A stretch of 64,000 nt of DNA from Desulfovibrio cuneatus DSM 11391 (GTDB lineage Bacteria; Desulfobacterota; Desulfovibrionia; Desulfovibrionales; Desulfovibrionaceae), in contig NZ_AUCY01000017.1 in the NCBI RefSeq assembly GCF_000430005.1, positions 1 through 64,000 on the forward strand, given 5' to 3'. The first letter of the stretch is position 1, and each line of letters begins with the position of its first letter. Under the pieces are notes generated by a model. That model was given only the letters and a program-made list of their open reading frames with translations, had not been told where the DNA came from and made no database searches. A program made the position numbers and the translations under genes. Below, in pieces: positions 55,861 to 64,000 of this stretch.

Positions 55861-56532
55861 ATGGCATCTATGTGGCAAGAATTCTCCAAAGGGCTATGGA
55901 AGGAAATTCCTCCCTTCCGGGTTGTACTTGGGCTGTGCCCCACCCTGGCGGTCACCAAGTCGGCGGAAAACGGGTTGGGCATGGGCGTTGCCGTTATCTT
56001 TGTGCTCGTTCTTTCCAACGTGCTCATTTCCGCCGTGCGCGGCATTATTCCCAAAAAAGTGCGCATTGTGTGTTTTATTGCCATTTCAGCCACCCTGGTG
56101 GTGGCGGTGGAACTGCTTATGCAAGCCTTCACCTACCCGCTTTACCAGCAGCTTGGCATTTTCGTGCCGCTCATTGTGGTAAACTGCATTATTCTTGGCA
56201 GGGCAGAAGCATTTGCTGCCAAAAACCCGGTGCACTTGGCCCTGGCTGACGGCCTGGGCATGGGCATGGGCTTTACCATAGCCCTTACCCTTATTGGTTC
56301 CATCCGCGAATTGCTGGGCACAGGGGGCATTTTTGGGCACAATGTCATGTGGAACGGGTTTGAGCCCTTTGGCATAATGGTGGAAGCACCGGGGGCATTC
56401 CTGGCACTTGGCACTGTAGTAGCCCTGATGAACTTTTACACAGCCTGGGCTGCACGCAGGGCCGGGCTTGAAGTACCTGAAAATGCTTCGTGCCAGGGTG
56501 GGTGTTCTGGTTGTGCCACAGGCCAACGCTAA
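55861..56532 (+). CDS. rnfE: Rnf complex membrane subunit RnfE
   Basis: 223 residues with about six membrane helices. GLCPTLAVTKSAENGLGMG and VVNCIILGRAEAFA are family signatures; the Cys of VNCIILG is one of the ligands of the [2Fe-2S] cluster shared with RnfA in the middle of the membrane. The C-terminus ends in a Cys-rich stretch (ASCQGGCSGCATGQR) that is unusual. GGGAGG precedes the ATG. It is separated from rnfG by a 157-base gap with repeat family A. Confidence 0.95.
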   Translation: MASMWQEFSKGLWKEIPPFRVVLGLCPTLAVTKSAENGLGMGVAVIFVLVLSNVLISAVRGIIPKKVRIVCFIAISATLVVAVELLMQAFTYPLYQQLGIFVPLIVVNCIILGRAEAFAAKNPVHLALADGLGMGMGFTIALTLIGSIRELLGTGGIFGHNVMWNGFEPFGIMVEAPGAFLALGTVVALMNFYTAWAARRAGLEVPENASCQGGCSGCATGQR

Positions 56533-56553
56533 GCAAACGCTGATTTAGCGGAA
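56533..56553. repeat. Short remnant of palindrome family B
   Basis: GCAAACGCTGATTTAGCGG begins at the base after the rnfE stop codon. AAACGCTGATTT matches the left end of the element at 61204-61331, which also begins right after a stop codon. Only the left end is present. Confidence 0.4.
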
Positions 56554-56566
56554 TAAGGAGTACCCC

Positions 56567-57139
56567 ATGGACTATTTCTTAATGTTCATTAGCGCAGTGT
56601 TTGTAAACAACATTGTGTTGGCGCAATTTCTTGGGCAATGCCCTTACCTTGGTTGTTCCAAGGAAAAAGGCGTTTCCATTGGCATGGGCATGGCCGTTAT
56701 GTTCGTAGCTGTTATGGCCACTGCCGTTACCTGGCTTGTGCAAAAATATGTGCTGGACCCATTTGCCCTTGGCTACCTGCAAACCATAGTTTTTATTCTT
56801 ATTATTGCAGGGCTTGTGCAGTTTGTGGAAATGTTTCTCAAAAAAATAATGCCCCCGCTGTACAAGTCGCTGGGTATTTACCTGCCCCTTATTACCACCA
56901 ACTGTTGCGTGCTCGGCCTTGCCATTTTGGTGCAGCGCGACGCCATGGATTTCAGCACCTCTGTGCTCTACACCCTGTTTGCGACCCTGGGTTTTATGCT
57001 GGCCCTTATTCTTATGGCTGGCATACGGGAACGATTTGCCCTGTGCCGTGTACCACGCGCCTTGCAGGGAACCCCCCTGGGGCTGATTATGGCAGGGCTT
57101 ATGTCTTTGTGTTTCATGGCCTTTAAGGGAATGATTTAG
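56567..57139 (+). CDS. rnfA: Rnf complex membrane subunit RnfA
   Basis: 190 residues with about six membrane helices in the opposite topology to RnfE. VNNIVLAQFLGQCPYLGCS and TNCCVLGLAIL are family signatures, and the Cys of TNCCVLG together with that of RnfE hold the intramembrane [2Fe-2S] cluster. AAGGAG lies before the ATG. The stop codon abuts palindrome family B. Confidence 0.96.
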   Translation: MDYFLMFISAVFVNNIVLAQFLGQCPYLGCSKEKGVSIGMGMAVMFVAVMATAVTWLVQKYVLDPFALGYLQTIVFILIIAGLVQFVEMFLKKIMPPLYKSLGIYLPLITTNCCVLGLAILVQRDAMDFSTSVLYTLFATLGFMLALILMAGIRERFALCRVPRALQGTPLGLIMAGLMSLCFMAFKGMI

Positions 57140-57295
57140 GGAAACGCTGAGGTATTCCGATTGGCGGCGTTACTGGCTTTTTTTTGAAACAGTCGAGGAC
57201 AGAAGAGTTGACTCGGCCCGTCCTGGGCCTCAGCCTTCAGCTCCTGCTCCAAAAAAAAGCTCGTGCCCTGCCAAACCAAATACCTGAGCGTTGCC
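57139..57295. repeat. Long imperfect palindrome, family B, copy 1
   Basis: 157 bases starting at the rnfA stop. The left arm (GGAAACGCTGAGGTATTCCG, then TTGGC and GGCTTTTTTTTGA) is matched by the reverse of the right arm (AACGCTCAGGTATT, TTTGGCAGGG, GAGCTTTTTTTT). The core between the arms differs from copy 2. It lies in the rnfA-rnfB gap and could fold into one very long hairpin. Confidence 0.75.
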
Positions 57296-57427
57296 AACAA
57301 GCCATATAATTAGGACTATAGTAACAGTTACGAGCTGCAACGCACTGATAATGTTCTCACGCAGCACGGGCATGGCCCACCACTGTAGCACCACACCACG
57401 TACGAAGCTTTTTACAAAGGAAACAGC

Positions 57428-58390
57428 ATGGTTCTTACATCCGTACTGACCCTTGCCGGCATTGGCTTAATCCTTGCTCTTATCCTTGTTGCCGCCTCCC
57501 TGGCCTTTCGGGTGGAAGAAGACCCCAGAGTGGAAGCAGTGCTGGAGGCTTTGCCCGGCGCCAACTGCGGCGGGTGTGGCTATGCCGGGTGTGAAGCCTA
57601 TGCCCAGGCAGTGCTTGCCTCACCAGATGTACCCGCCAACCTGTGTACGGTGGGGGGGAACGATACTGCCACCAAGGTCGGGGAAATTTCCGGCAAAACA
57701 GTAACTGCCACTGAACCCATGATTTGCTTTCGTCGTTGCAGCCGCCATGAAGGGCAGGTGGAACACCGCTACCACTACGTTGGGGTAAACACCTGTTCTG
57801 CTGCGGCCCAGCTTGAAGGCGGGCCCTACATGTGCAGTTGGAGCTGCCTTGGCTATGGCGACTGCATGCGGGCCTGCCCCTTTGATGCCATGGTGGTGCG
57901 CGACGACCTTATTGAGGTAATTACCTCCCGCTGTGTAGCTTGCGGTTGCTGCATTAGTGCCTGCCCACGCGGCATATTGCAAATAATTCCCCAGCGGGCA
58001 AGGGTTATGTGTTTTTGCGCCACCAAAGAAAAAATGAAAAACGTGGCCGATGTGTGCTCCGTTGGCTGTATAAACTGCTTGCAGTGCGTAAAGGCATGCC
58101 CTGCCCAAGCTATCAGCTATACCAACTTCCGCATTGAAATTAACCACAATGCCTGCCTTGCCTATGGCGACAAATGTGGCGAAGCCTGCGTGGCTAGCTG
58201 TAGCCGCAAAATTCTGCGCAACATGCGTGTGCATGGGCCTGCTGGCCTTATATGCACAGATGAAGCTGCCTCTCCCCAGGAATTAGGGCAAGAACAAAAA
58301 GACGATGACGCGACACAAGAGGGAACGGATGCAAAGGCAAGCCCACTGGCCGCACAAGAAACAGCCCCACAAGGTCAACCCAAAGAGTAA
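57428..58390 (+). CDS. rnfB: Rnf complex ferredoxin subunit RnfB
   Basis: 320 residues, the Cys-rich long form. A membrane anchor (about 5-25) is followed by a [4Fe-4S] domain with Cys47, 50, 55 and 73 (GANCGGCGYAGCEAYAQ), then ferredoxin-type clusters (CLGYGDCMRACP, CVACGCCISACP, CINCLQCVKACP) and further Cys at the C-terminus. RnfB takes electrons from reduced ferredoxin on the cytoplasmic side. A Gln/Asp-rich tail ends it. AAGGAA precedes the ATG; a 288-base gap with repeat family B separates it from rnfA. Confidence 0.96.
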   Translation: MVLTSVLTLAGIGLILALILVAASLAFRVEEDPRVEAVLEALPGANCGGCGYAGCEAYAQAVLASPDVPANLCTVGGNDTATKVGEISGKTVTATEPMICFRRCSRHEGQVEHRYHYVGVNTCSAAAQLEGGPYMCSWSCLGYGDCMRACPFDAMVVRDDLIEVITSRCVACGCCISACPRGILQIIPQRARVMCFCATKEKMKNVADVCSVGCINCLQCVKACPAQAISYTNFRIEINHNACLAYGDKCGEACVASCSRKILRNMRVHGPAGLICTDEAASPQELGQEQKDDDATQEGTDAKASPLAAQETAPQGQPKE

Positions 58391-58413
58391 CTCCCGCAAC
58401 AGAAGGAGAAGCT

Positions 58414-59460
58414 ATGCTCTACCGTACCATAAATAGAAGAGCCTTTCTGCGCGGGGCAAGTGTTGCCGGGGTAGCTGTGCTTGCCGGGCAACTGGTGCCG
58501 GCCCCCCTGGCCCACGCAGCCAACGCCCTGCTCGGCAATACCACCCCCGCCATTACCCAGGAAACGTACCTGCTTATGGGCACCATGGTTACCCTTACGG
58601 CCCATGCCCCCCAACAAGAACTGGTGCTTGCCGCCTTTGCCGCAGCACAGCAGGAAATGGTTCGCCTTATTGATGTGTATAGCAGGCACACTAGCAGTTC
58701 TGCCCTTGGCACCCTGAACAGCCAGGGCAGCCTGAAAGACGCCCCCCCGGAGCTTGCCAGCCTGCTGCACCGGGCCATGGGCCTTGCCAAAATCACAGAA
58801 GGCCTGTTTAACCCTGCGGTGCAACCCCTGGTCGATTTGTTTGGGCGCAGCAGTACAGCAGCTCTCAAAGCCAGAATAAACACCCATGAACTGCACGAAG
58901 CCATGGCCCTGGCAGACCCTGCCGCTATTGCCCTGCAAGGCAAAAGCATTCGCCTGACCAGGGGGGGCATGGGCCTTACCTTAGATGGCATTGCCAAAGG
59001 TACCATTGCCGACGCAGCCAGCGCCGTGCTGCTTGCCCATGGCATAGGCAACTTTATGGTCAATGCTGGGGGCGACATTCGCGTGCAGGGCAATTCCCCC
59101 AAAGGAACGCCGTGGGTTATTGGCATTGAAAACCCCGCCCACAAAGGCTACCCGGCGGAAGCTGTGGCCCTTGCCACGGGTGCCATTGCCACCTCCGGCG
59201 GGTATGAAAATCGCTTTGACGCCATGGGTTCCACCCACCACCTGGTAAACCCCCTTACCGGGCAAAGCCCGCGCCTTGCCGGGGTTACGGTGGTGGCCCC
59301 CACTACGGAATTAGCCGACGCCCTGGCCACCGCGTTCTGCCTAATGCCCCCCACCCAAAGCATTGCCTTGTGCGCCGCCAGCCCTGGTATAGAGTGCCTG
59401 CTGTATGGCGAAAATGGAGAGCGCAGCACCAGCCAGGGGTGGCATTCGCAACTGGTATAA
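58414..59460 (+). CDS. apbE: FMN transferase ApbE (flavin donor for RnfG)
   Basis: 348 residues. Attaches FMN from FAD to Thr of target proteins in the periplasm. A twin-arginine-like signal (NRRAFLRGASVAGVAVLAG) starts it, followed by TYLLMGTMVTLT, LDGIAKGTIAD, VNAGGDIRVQG and TSGGYENRF of the family, and HHLVNPLTGQSP near the end. Its place at the end of the rnf operon and the SGAT motif in RnfG show the target. It has its own terminator. Confidence 0.93.
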   Translation: MLYRTINRRAFLRGASVAGVAVLAGQLVPAPLAHAANALLGNTTPAITQETYLLMGTMVTLTAHAPQQELVLAAFAAAQQEMVRLIDVYSRHTSSSALGTLNSQGSLKDAPPELASLLHRAMGLAKITEGLFNPAVQPLVDLFGRSSTAALKARINTHELHEAMALADPAAIALQGKSIRLTRGGMGLTLDGIAKGTIADAASAVLLAHGIGNFMVNAGGDIRVQGNSPKGTPWVIGIENPAHKGYPAEAVALATGAIATSGGYENRFDAMGSTHHLVNPLTGQSPRLAGVTVVAPTTELADALATAFCLMPPTQSIALCAASPGIECLLYGENGERSTSQGWHSQLV

Positions 59461-59790
59461 CCCGCACGTTCTTGCACACAAAGCCCACCTATGGCACAGC
59501 AGTTTTCTTTGGAAAGCTGCTGTGCTTTTTTGAAAAAGAAAAGCCAATTTCGGTTCTGTCCCTCACAAACGTATTCATTGTAACGGATGAAATGCTTTCA
59601 TCCATACAGCAGATACGCAAAATGTTCTTTGCCAAATAGGTGCCAATCAGGGTAATCTCCCCCACGGGAAGCCCCCAAATACAAGGAACTTGGCTTGCCT
59701 GGGCATGCCCGGCACATACAAACAAAGCCGCCCCATTCCTCTGATACGACAAATTTCCCCAGACCCTTGCCCAACGCTAAGGAGAATACT
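59461..59790. other. Gap between apbE and asnS
   Basis: 330 bases holding the apbE terminator at 59494-59531. The rest contains no gene that can be supported and no clear promoter for asnS; the AAGGAG before asnS is at 59779-59784. Confidence 0.6.
59494..59531 (+). terminator. Terminator of the rnf-apbE operon
   Basis: GCACAGCAG (59494-59502) pairs perfectly with CTGCTGTGC (59517-59525) and is followed by six T, 34 bases after the apbE stop. Confidence 0.9.
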
Positions 59791-61203
59791 ATGAACAGCC
59801 CGTTTACTAACCGTATCCCTGTATGCCAGGCCCTTGCGGCACAAGGCCCCATGGATACCATTCATATTTGCGGCTGGGTGCGTACCCGGCGCGACTCCAA
59901 AGGCTTTTCCTTTCTGGAAATAAACGACGGTTCTTGCCTTGCCAATATTCAGGCCATTGTAGATGAAGGCACCCCTGCCTACGCCAACATTGAAAAAGCC
60001 ACCACCGGCGCTTCCGTATCCATTCACGGCAGCCTTACCGCCTCTCCCGGCAAGGGGCAAAAGTGGGAAGTGCGCGCCGCAGAAATGAGCGTGCTGGGTG
60101 AAGCAGACGCCGAAACGTTCCCTTTGCAGAAAAAGCGCCATTCCGACGAATTTTTGCGCACTATTGCCCACCTGCGCCCGCGTACCAACAAGTACGGTGC
60201 CCTGTTCCGCATTCGGTCTGAAGCCGCCTTTGCCGTACATGAATACTTCCGGGAGAACGGTTTTTTTGGTGTACACAGCCCCATTCTTACGGGGTCAGAC
60301 TGTGAAGGCGCAGGGGAAATGTTCCGCGTAACCACCCTGAACCAGGATGGCACCAGCAAAGAAGGGCACAAGTCCAGCCCGCAAGAACTGTTCCAGCACG
60401 ACTTTTTCGGCAAGGAATGTAACCTGACGGTTTCCGGCCAGCTTGAAGCAGAAAACCTGGCTCTGGGCCTTGGCAAGGTCTATACGTTTGGCCCCACCTT
60501 CCGGGCAGAAAACTCCAATACCCCGCGCCACGCTGCGGAATTTTGGATGATTGAGCCAGAAATGGCCTTTGCCACCCTGGAAGACAACATGCAACTTGCA
60601 GAAGGCCTGACCCGCTCCGTGGTCAAGCGGGTGCTGGAACGCTGCGCCCCGGACATTGACCTGTTCAACAAGTTTGTAGACACAGACCTGGAAAAACGCC
60701 TCACCACCCTGGTAAACGAACCCTTTGCCCGGGTGAGCTACACGGAAGCGGTGAAAATTCTGCAACAATGCGGCAAAACTTTTGAGTTCCCTGTTTCCTT
60801 TGGTACAGACCTGCAAACGGAGCATGAGCGCTTTCTGGCAGAAGAACATTTTGCCAAGCCCGTGATTGTATACGACTACCCCAAAACCATTAAGGCCTTT
60901 TACATGCGCTTGAACGACGACAACACCACCGTGGCCGCTATGGACGTGTTAGTGCCGCGCATTGGCGAACTCATTGGTGGTAGCCAGCGTGAAGACAGGC
61001 TGGACGTGCTGGAAGCGCGCATCCGGGAACTGGGCCAAGACCCTGCCCACTACTGGTGGTACATGGATTTACGCCGCTTTGGCAGCGTGCCCCATGCCGG
61101 GTTTGGCATGGGCTTTGAGCGCCTGCTTATGATGCTCACCGGGGTGACCAACATCCGCGACGTTATTCCATTTCCACGTACCCCCGGCAACCTGGAGTTT
61201 TAA
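59791..61203 (+). CDS. asnS: Asparaginyl-tRNA synthetase
   Basis: Charges tRNA-Asn with asparagine. 470 residues, class IIb. The start at 59791 has AAGGAG upstream; the open frame begins earlier without support. An OB-fold anticodon-binding domain ([19 protein letters not shown]) is followed by class II motifs; [20 protein letters not shown] and [10 protein letters not shown] at the end are those of AsnRS rather than AspRS. Presence of AsnRS suggests that Asn-tRNA can be made directly. Confidence 0.97.
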   Translation: MNSPFTNRIPVCQALAAQGPMDTIHICGWVRTRRDSKGFSFLEINDGSCLANIQAIVDEGTPAYANIEKATTGASVSIHGSLTASPGKGQKWEVRAAEMSVLGEADAETFPLQKKRHSDEFLRTIAHLRPRTNKYGALFRIRSEAAFAVHEYFRENGFFGVHSPILTGSDCEGAGEMFRVTTLNQDGTSKEGHKSSPQELFQHDFFGKECNLTVSGQLEAENLALGLGKVYTFGPTFRAENSNTPRHAAEFWMIEPEMAFATLEDNMQLAEGLTRSVVKRVLERCAPDIDLFNKFVDTDLEKRLTTLVNEPFARVSYTEAVKILQQCGKTFEFPVSFGTDLQTEHERFLAEEHFAKPVIVYDYPKTIKAFYMRLNDDNTTVAAMDVLVPRIGELIGGSQREDRLDVLEARIRELGQDPAHYWWYMDLRRFGSVPHAGFGMGFERLLMMLTGVTNIRDVIPFPRTPGNLEF

Positions 61204-61331
61204 GGAAACGCTGATTTTTTCCGTTTGGCTACGTTGCTAGCTTTTTTTGAGGCGGGGCAGGACCAAAGAGTCCAGCACCCGCCTCAAAAAAAAACATCGC
61301 GCCTTGCCAAACGAAAAAACTGAGCGTTTCC
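61204..61331. repeat. Long imperfect palindrome, family B, copy 2
   Basis: 128 bases starting at the base after the asnS stop. The left arm GGAAACGCTGATTTTTTCCG is matched by the reverse of CGAAAAAACTGAGCGTTTCC at the right end. The inner arms (TTTTTTTGAGGCGGG and CCCGCCTCAAAAAAA) pair too, and GGAC/GTCC closes the loop. So nearly the whole element can fold into one hairpin. It shares arm sequence with 57139-57295 but not the core. Confidence 0.8.
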
Positions 61332-61479
61332 TCTCTCCGCTTGAATAGCGTAACATGGCGGTTTTAGCGAAGACTCACAGCATGAAATGGTTTGTCCGCT
61401 GGCAGGTAATGGCAATATCTGTTCATTGCCCTGCCTTACCCCAAACATAAAGAATCTCTCAAATAACTACGGAGCTACC

Positions 61480-62886
61480 ATGGCAGACCACGAAATAACA
61501 GCCAAAAACTGCTGGGAAGTATACAGTTCAGAAAAAGAACGCAAAGCCATAAACACCCTGGCCCAGCACTACATTGAATTTTTAAGCACCTGCAAAACAG
61601 AACGCGAAACCATCCAGTACGCCATGGGCCGCCTTGCCAAAGCAGGCTTTACCGAAGGTCTGGGCAGCAACACCGCAGGCTTCAGCCTGCACGGGAAAAC
61701 CCTGCTGGCAGTGCGCCGGGGCAAGCGCCCCCTGGCAGAAGGCATTCGCCTGCTCTGCGCCCATGCCGACTCCCCTCGCCTGGACTTAAAGCAACGCCCC
61801 TTGCAAGAGCAGTGCAACATTGGTCAGGCCAAAACCCACTACTACGGCGGCATCCGCAAATACCAGTGGCTTGCTCGCCCCTTGGCCCTGCACGGGGTGG
61901 TAGTGCTGGAAAACGGCACCACTATTCCTGTGGTGCTGGGGGAAGCCCCCACCGACCCTGTATTCACCATTGCCGACCTCTTGCCCCACTTGGCCAAAAG
62001 CCAGGCAGACCAGCCCATTAGTAAGGTGTTTGAAGGCGAGCGCCTGAACATTGTGCTGGGGCATGAACCCTTACCGACCAAAGACCAAAAGACCAAGGGC
62101 GGCAAGGAAGGCAAGGACGAAAAAACCAAAGACCCTGTGAAGGCACACCTGTTGCACCTGCTGCACCAGCGCTATGGCATTGTGGAAGAAGATTTATATT
62201 CCGCTGAACTACAAGCCGTGCCCGCTGGCCCGGCCCGCAATGTTGGGCTGGATTCTGCCCTGGTAGGTGGCTACGGGCAAGACGACCGGGTGTGCGTGTT
62301 CGCCACGCTAGAAGCCTTCCTGGAGCAGAAAGAAACCCCGGAATACACCCAGTGTGTTATGTATTGGGATAAAGAGGAAATCGGCTCAGAAGGCTCCACC
62401 GGAGCGAAGTCCCGCTTTTTTGAATACTGCATGGCAGACCTGCTTGCCGCCTGGGAACCTGCAACCCCGTTTTCCCGTATGATGATGGCAACCCGCGCCA
62501 TTTCTGCCGACGTACACCCCGCAGTAGACCCGGACTGGCAAGAGCTGCATGAAAAAATGAATGCCGCCTTTATTGGGCAAGGCCCCTGCTTTTGCAAGTT
62601 CACAGGACACCGGGGCAAGTATGAAGCCAACGACGCCCACCCGGAATACGTGGCCTGGCTGCGGAACATGCTTAATAAAAAGAGTATCCCATGGCAAATG
62701 GCAGAGCTTGGCAAGGTGGACGGCGGCGGCGGTGGCACGGTAGCCATGTACCTTGCCGCCTATGGTATGCATATTATTGATTGCGGCCCGCCCATTCTTT
62801 CCATGCATAGCCCGTTTGAGCTTGCCAGCAAGGCGGATATTTACGCCACCACACTGGCTTTTAAAGCTTTTTTAGAAGCGGAATAA
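61480..62886 (+). CDS. M18-family aminopeptidase
   Basis: 468 residues. Cobalt/zinc aminopeptidase of the M18 family, of the kind often named aminopeptidase 1. Metal-site stretches are LLCAHADSPRLDLK (His and Asp), YWDKEEIGSEGSTGA (Glu pair) and HSPFELASKADIY (His), with LDSALVGGYGQDDRVC between. A Lys-rich low-complexity loop (about residues 206-227) is inserted. GGAG lies before the ATG at 61480; the frame is open for 31 codons before that. Cytoplasmic; probably in peptide turnover. Confidence 0.9.
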   Translation: MADHEITAKNCWEVYSSEKERKAINTLAQHYIEFLSTCKTERETIQYAMGRLAKAGFTEGLGSNTAGFSLHGKTLLAVRRGKRPLAEGIRLLCAHADSPRLDLKQRPLQEQCNIGQAKTHYYGGIRKYQWLARPLALHGVVVLENGTTIPVVLGEAPTDPVFTIADLLPHLAKSQADQPISKVFEGERLNIVLGHEPLPTKDQKTKGGKEGKDEKTKDPVKAHLLHLLHQRYGIVEEDLYSAELQAVPAGPARNVGLDSALVGGYGQDDRVCVFATLEAFLEQKETPEYTQCVMYWDKEEIGSEGSTGAKSRFFEYCMADLLAAWEPATPFSRMMMATRAISADVHPAVDPDWQELHEKMNAAFIGQGPCFCKFTGHRGKYEANDAHPEYVAWLRNMLNKKSIPWQMAELGKVDGGGGGTVAMYLAAYGMHIIDCGPPILSMHSPFELASKADIYATTLAFKAFLEAE

Positions 62887-63262
62887 CGATCACTGCCCGT
62901 TGGTCTTTCTCTGCATGACGTAGAAGCAGAAGATTGTGCAACACACCGCCCAATCTTCTGCTTTTACATTGCAAAAAAATCTTTCCCCCTCGCCCCGGCA
63001 TCCAACATGTGGGGGCTTTTTCTTTTGGGAGGGGAATTGTCTGCGGTTTGGATTCTTGCGGCGCAAGCTCCACACAACCTCCCGCAGCATGAGCTCCCCA
63101 AAATGGGCCCCCACCACCCCGCCGTAATACCTCTTGTAAAGCAATTTCATTGGGTGTAATTTACCCACACCCAACGCCCTACGCCCCCCCGTTTTCCGCC
63201 AAAGGTCTTGGGCACAAACCGGTTTTGACAAGTTTTCCAGCAACATTACCAAGGTACCCAAA
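62887..63262. other. Gap between the M18 peptidase and the glycosyltransferase
   Basis: 376 bases with the peptidase terminator at 62925-62965. No other gene or clear promoter is seen. Confidence 0.6.
62925..62965 (+). terminator. Terminator of the M18 aminopeptidase gene
   Basis: AGCAGAAGATTG (62925-62936) pairs perfectly with CAATCTTCTGCT (62951-62962), followed by T, 39 bases after the stop. Confidence 0.85.
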
Positions 63263-64000
63263 ATGTTACGTTGCTCCTCGTCTCCTCACACGGCCTTGCC
63301 TGTAAAAGAGACCCGCTCCCACCACCCCGTTCTTTCCATTGTCAGCCCCATTCATTGCGAGGAACTTGGGCTGGGGGCTTTTTTAGATAAAATCCAAGAA
63401 GTGCTGATAACCATTGGCCTGAGCTACGAAATAGTCCTTGTGGACGATGGCTCCACAGACAACTCCTGGCTGCGCATGCAGGAAGAATTCCACAGCCGTC
63501 CCTTTTTGCGCTGCCTGCGCCTTTCACGCAACTTTGGCAAAGAAGCCGCCATGGCTGCGGGCCTTAACGCCGCCAACGGTCAGGCCATTATTACCCTGGA
63601 TAGTGACCTGCAACACCCGCCAGAATGTATTGTAGAAATGGTGCGCCTGTGGCAACAGGGCGACGCAGACGTGGTGGAAGCGCAAAAGTCTGTGCGCCAG
63701 AAAGAATCGTTCTTTTCCCGCCTGTTTGCCCAAAGCTTTTATTCGGTTTTTGCTCTGGTTACCCCGTTCAACTTAAAAAATGCCAGCGATTTCAAACTGA
63801 TGGACCGCAAGGCCCTTAATGCCTGGAAGCAACTTTCTGAGCGCCGGGTGTTTTTTCGAGGCATGAGTACCTGGCTGGGGTTCCGCCAAAAAATTGTGTA
63901 TTTTGAGCCGCATGAACGGCACAGCGGCACTACTCAATGGTCGTTTCTCGCTAAGCTCATGCTTGCCCTGGATTCATTGAGCGCCTATACTACCCGCCTC
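63263..64000 (+). CDS. Family 2 glycosyltransferase, cut by the window edge
   Basis: 246 codons are visible and the frame is open to the window end. The GT2 features are SIVSPIHCEE at the start of the fold, YEIVLVDDGSTDNSW, RNFGKEAAMAAGL and TLDSDLQHPPE with the metal-binding DSD. This pattern matches the dolichyl/polyprenyl-phosphate sugar transferase branch (as in GtrB, ArnC or DPM1), whose members carry C-terminal membrane helices; none would yet be in view. The ATG at 63263 has AAGG upstream. The sugar and acceptor cannot be told. Confidence 0.85.
   Translation, partial: MLRCSSSPHTALPVKETRSHHPVLSIVSPIHCEELGLGAFLDKIQEVLITIGLSYEIVLVDDGSTDNSWLRMQEEFHSRPFLRCLRLSRNFGKEAAMAAGLNAANGQAIITLDSDLQHPPECIVEMVRLWQQGDADVVEAQKSVRQKESFFSRLFAQSFYSVFALVTPFNLKNASDFKLMDRKALNAWKQLSERRVFFRGMSTWLGFRQKIVYFEPHERHSGTTQWSFLAKLMLALDSLSAYTTRL

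Noticed and set aside
1-64000. tRNA, rRNA, CRISPR array or integrated element with att sites
   Set aside because: Both strands were looked over for T-loop-like GGTTCGA words, spaced direct repeats and integrase genes; none was convincing. A run of tRNAscan-SE and a CRISPR finder would settle it.

Overview
The window reads as a chromosomal stretch of a sulfate-reducing bacterium of the Desulfovibrionaceae type. The main reasons are a dissimilatory-type ATP sulfurylase (sat), an Rnf complex preceded by a multiheme c-type cytochrome, a PASTA-tailed FtsI, and an overall core-genome layout typical of that family. Nothing in the sequence fixes genus or species. About 67 protein genes are supported, including rpmJ and a C-terminally cut glycosyltransferase that are easy to miss, plus one decayed gene. 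No rRNA, tRNA or CRISPR array was seen.

Layout. 1-8.2 kb is accessory: a hybrid sensor kinase, a ZupT-type zinc transporter, a membrane diguanylate cyclase, and a small phage-derived set (HTH protein, N-acetylmuramidase endolysin, three-helix holin) with no head or tail genes around it. polA (8.2-11.0 kb) converges with an odd methyltransferase/P-loop protein. From 12.6 to 30.1 kb, all on the minus strand, lie the ribosomal clusters: S10-spc-alpha (rpsJ down to rplQ, with secY and map inside), ended by a terminator, then rpsL-rpsG-fusA on its own promoter. sat (minus) and a marR gene (plus) diverge around a 620-base AT-rich region; a fragment of a PLP enzyme follows.

33.5-51.6 kb is a nearly complete division and cell-wall (dcw) cluster on the minus strand: mraZ-rsmH-ftsL-ftsI-murE-murF-mraY-murD-ftsW-murG-murC-murB-ftsQ-ftsA-ftsZ, with three MraZ boxes upstream of mraZ. 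52.3-59.5 kb is the rnf operon on the plus strand: hexaheme cytochrome, rnfC, D, G, E, A, B and apbE. It is followed by asnS, an M18 aminopeptidase and the start of a family 2 glycosyltransferase.

Points that stand out. RnfC lacks the glycine-rich flavin/NADH loop and RnfD lacks a recognisable flavinylation motif, while RnfG keeps its own, so this Rnf probably hands electrons to the cytochrome rather than to NAD. Two dispersed families of structured intergenic repeats sit in and near rnf, one of them starting exactly at stop codons. A terminator-like hairpin lies in the S10 leader so close to rpsJ that it can only be an attenuator. Ribosomal protein L29 carries an N-terminal extension of about 50 residues. 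The lysis genes stand alone without a prophage.
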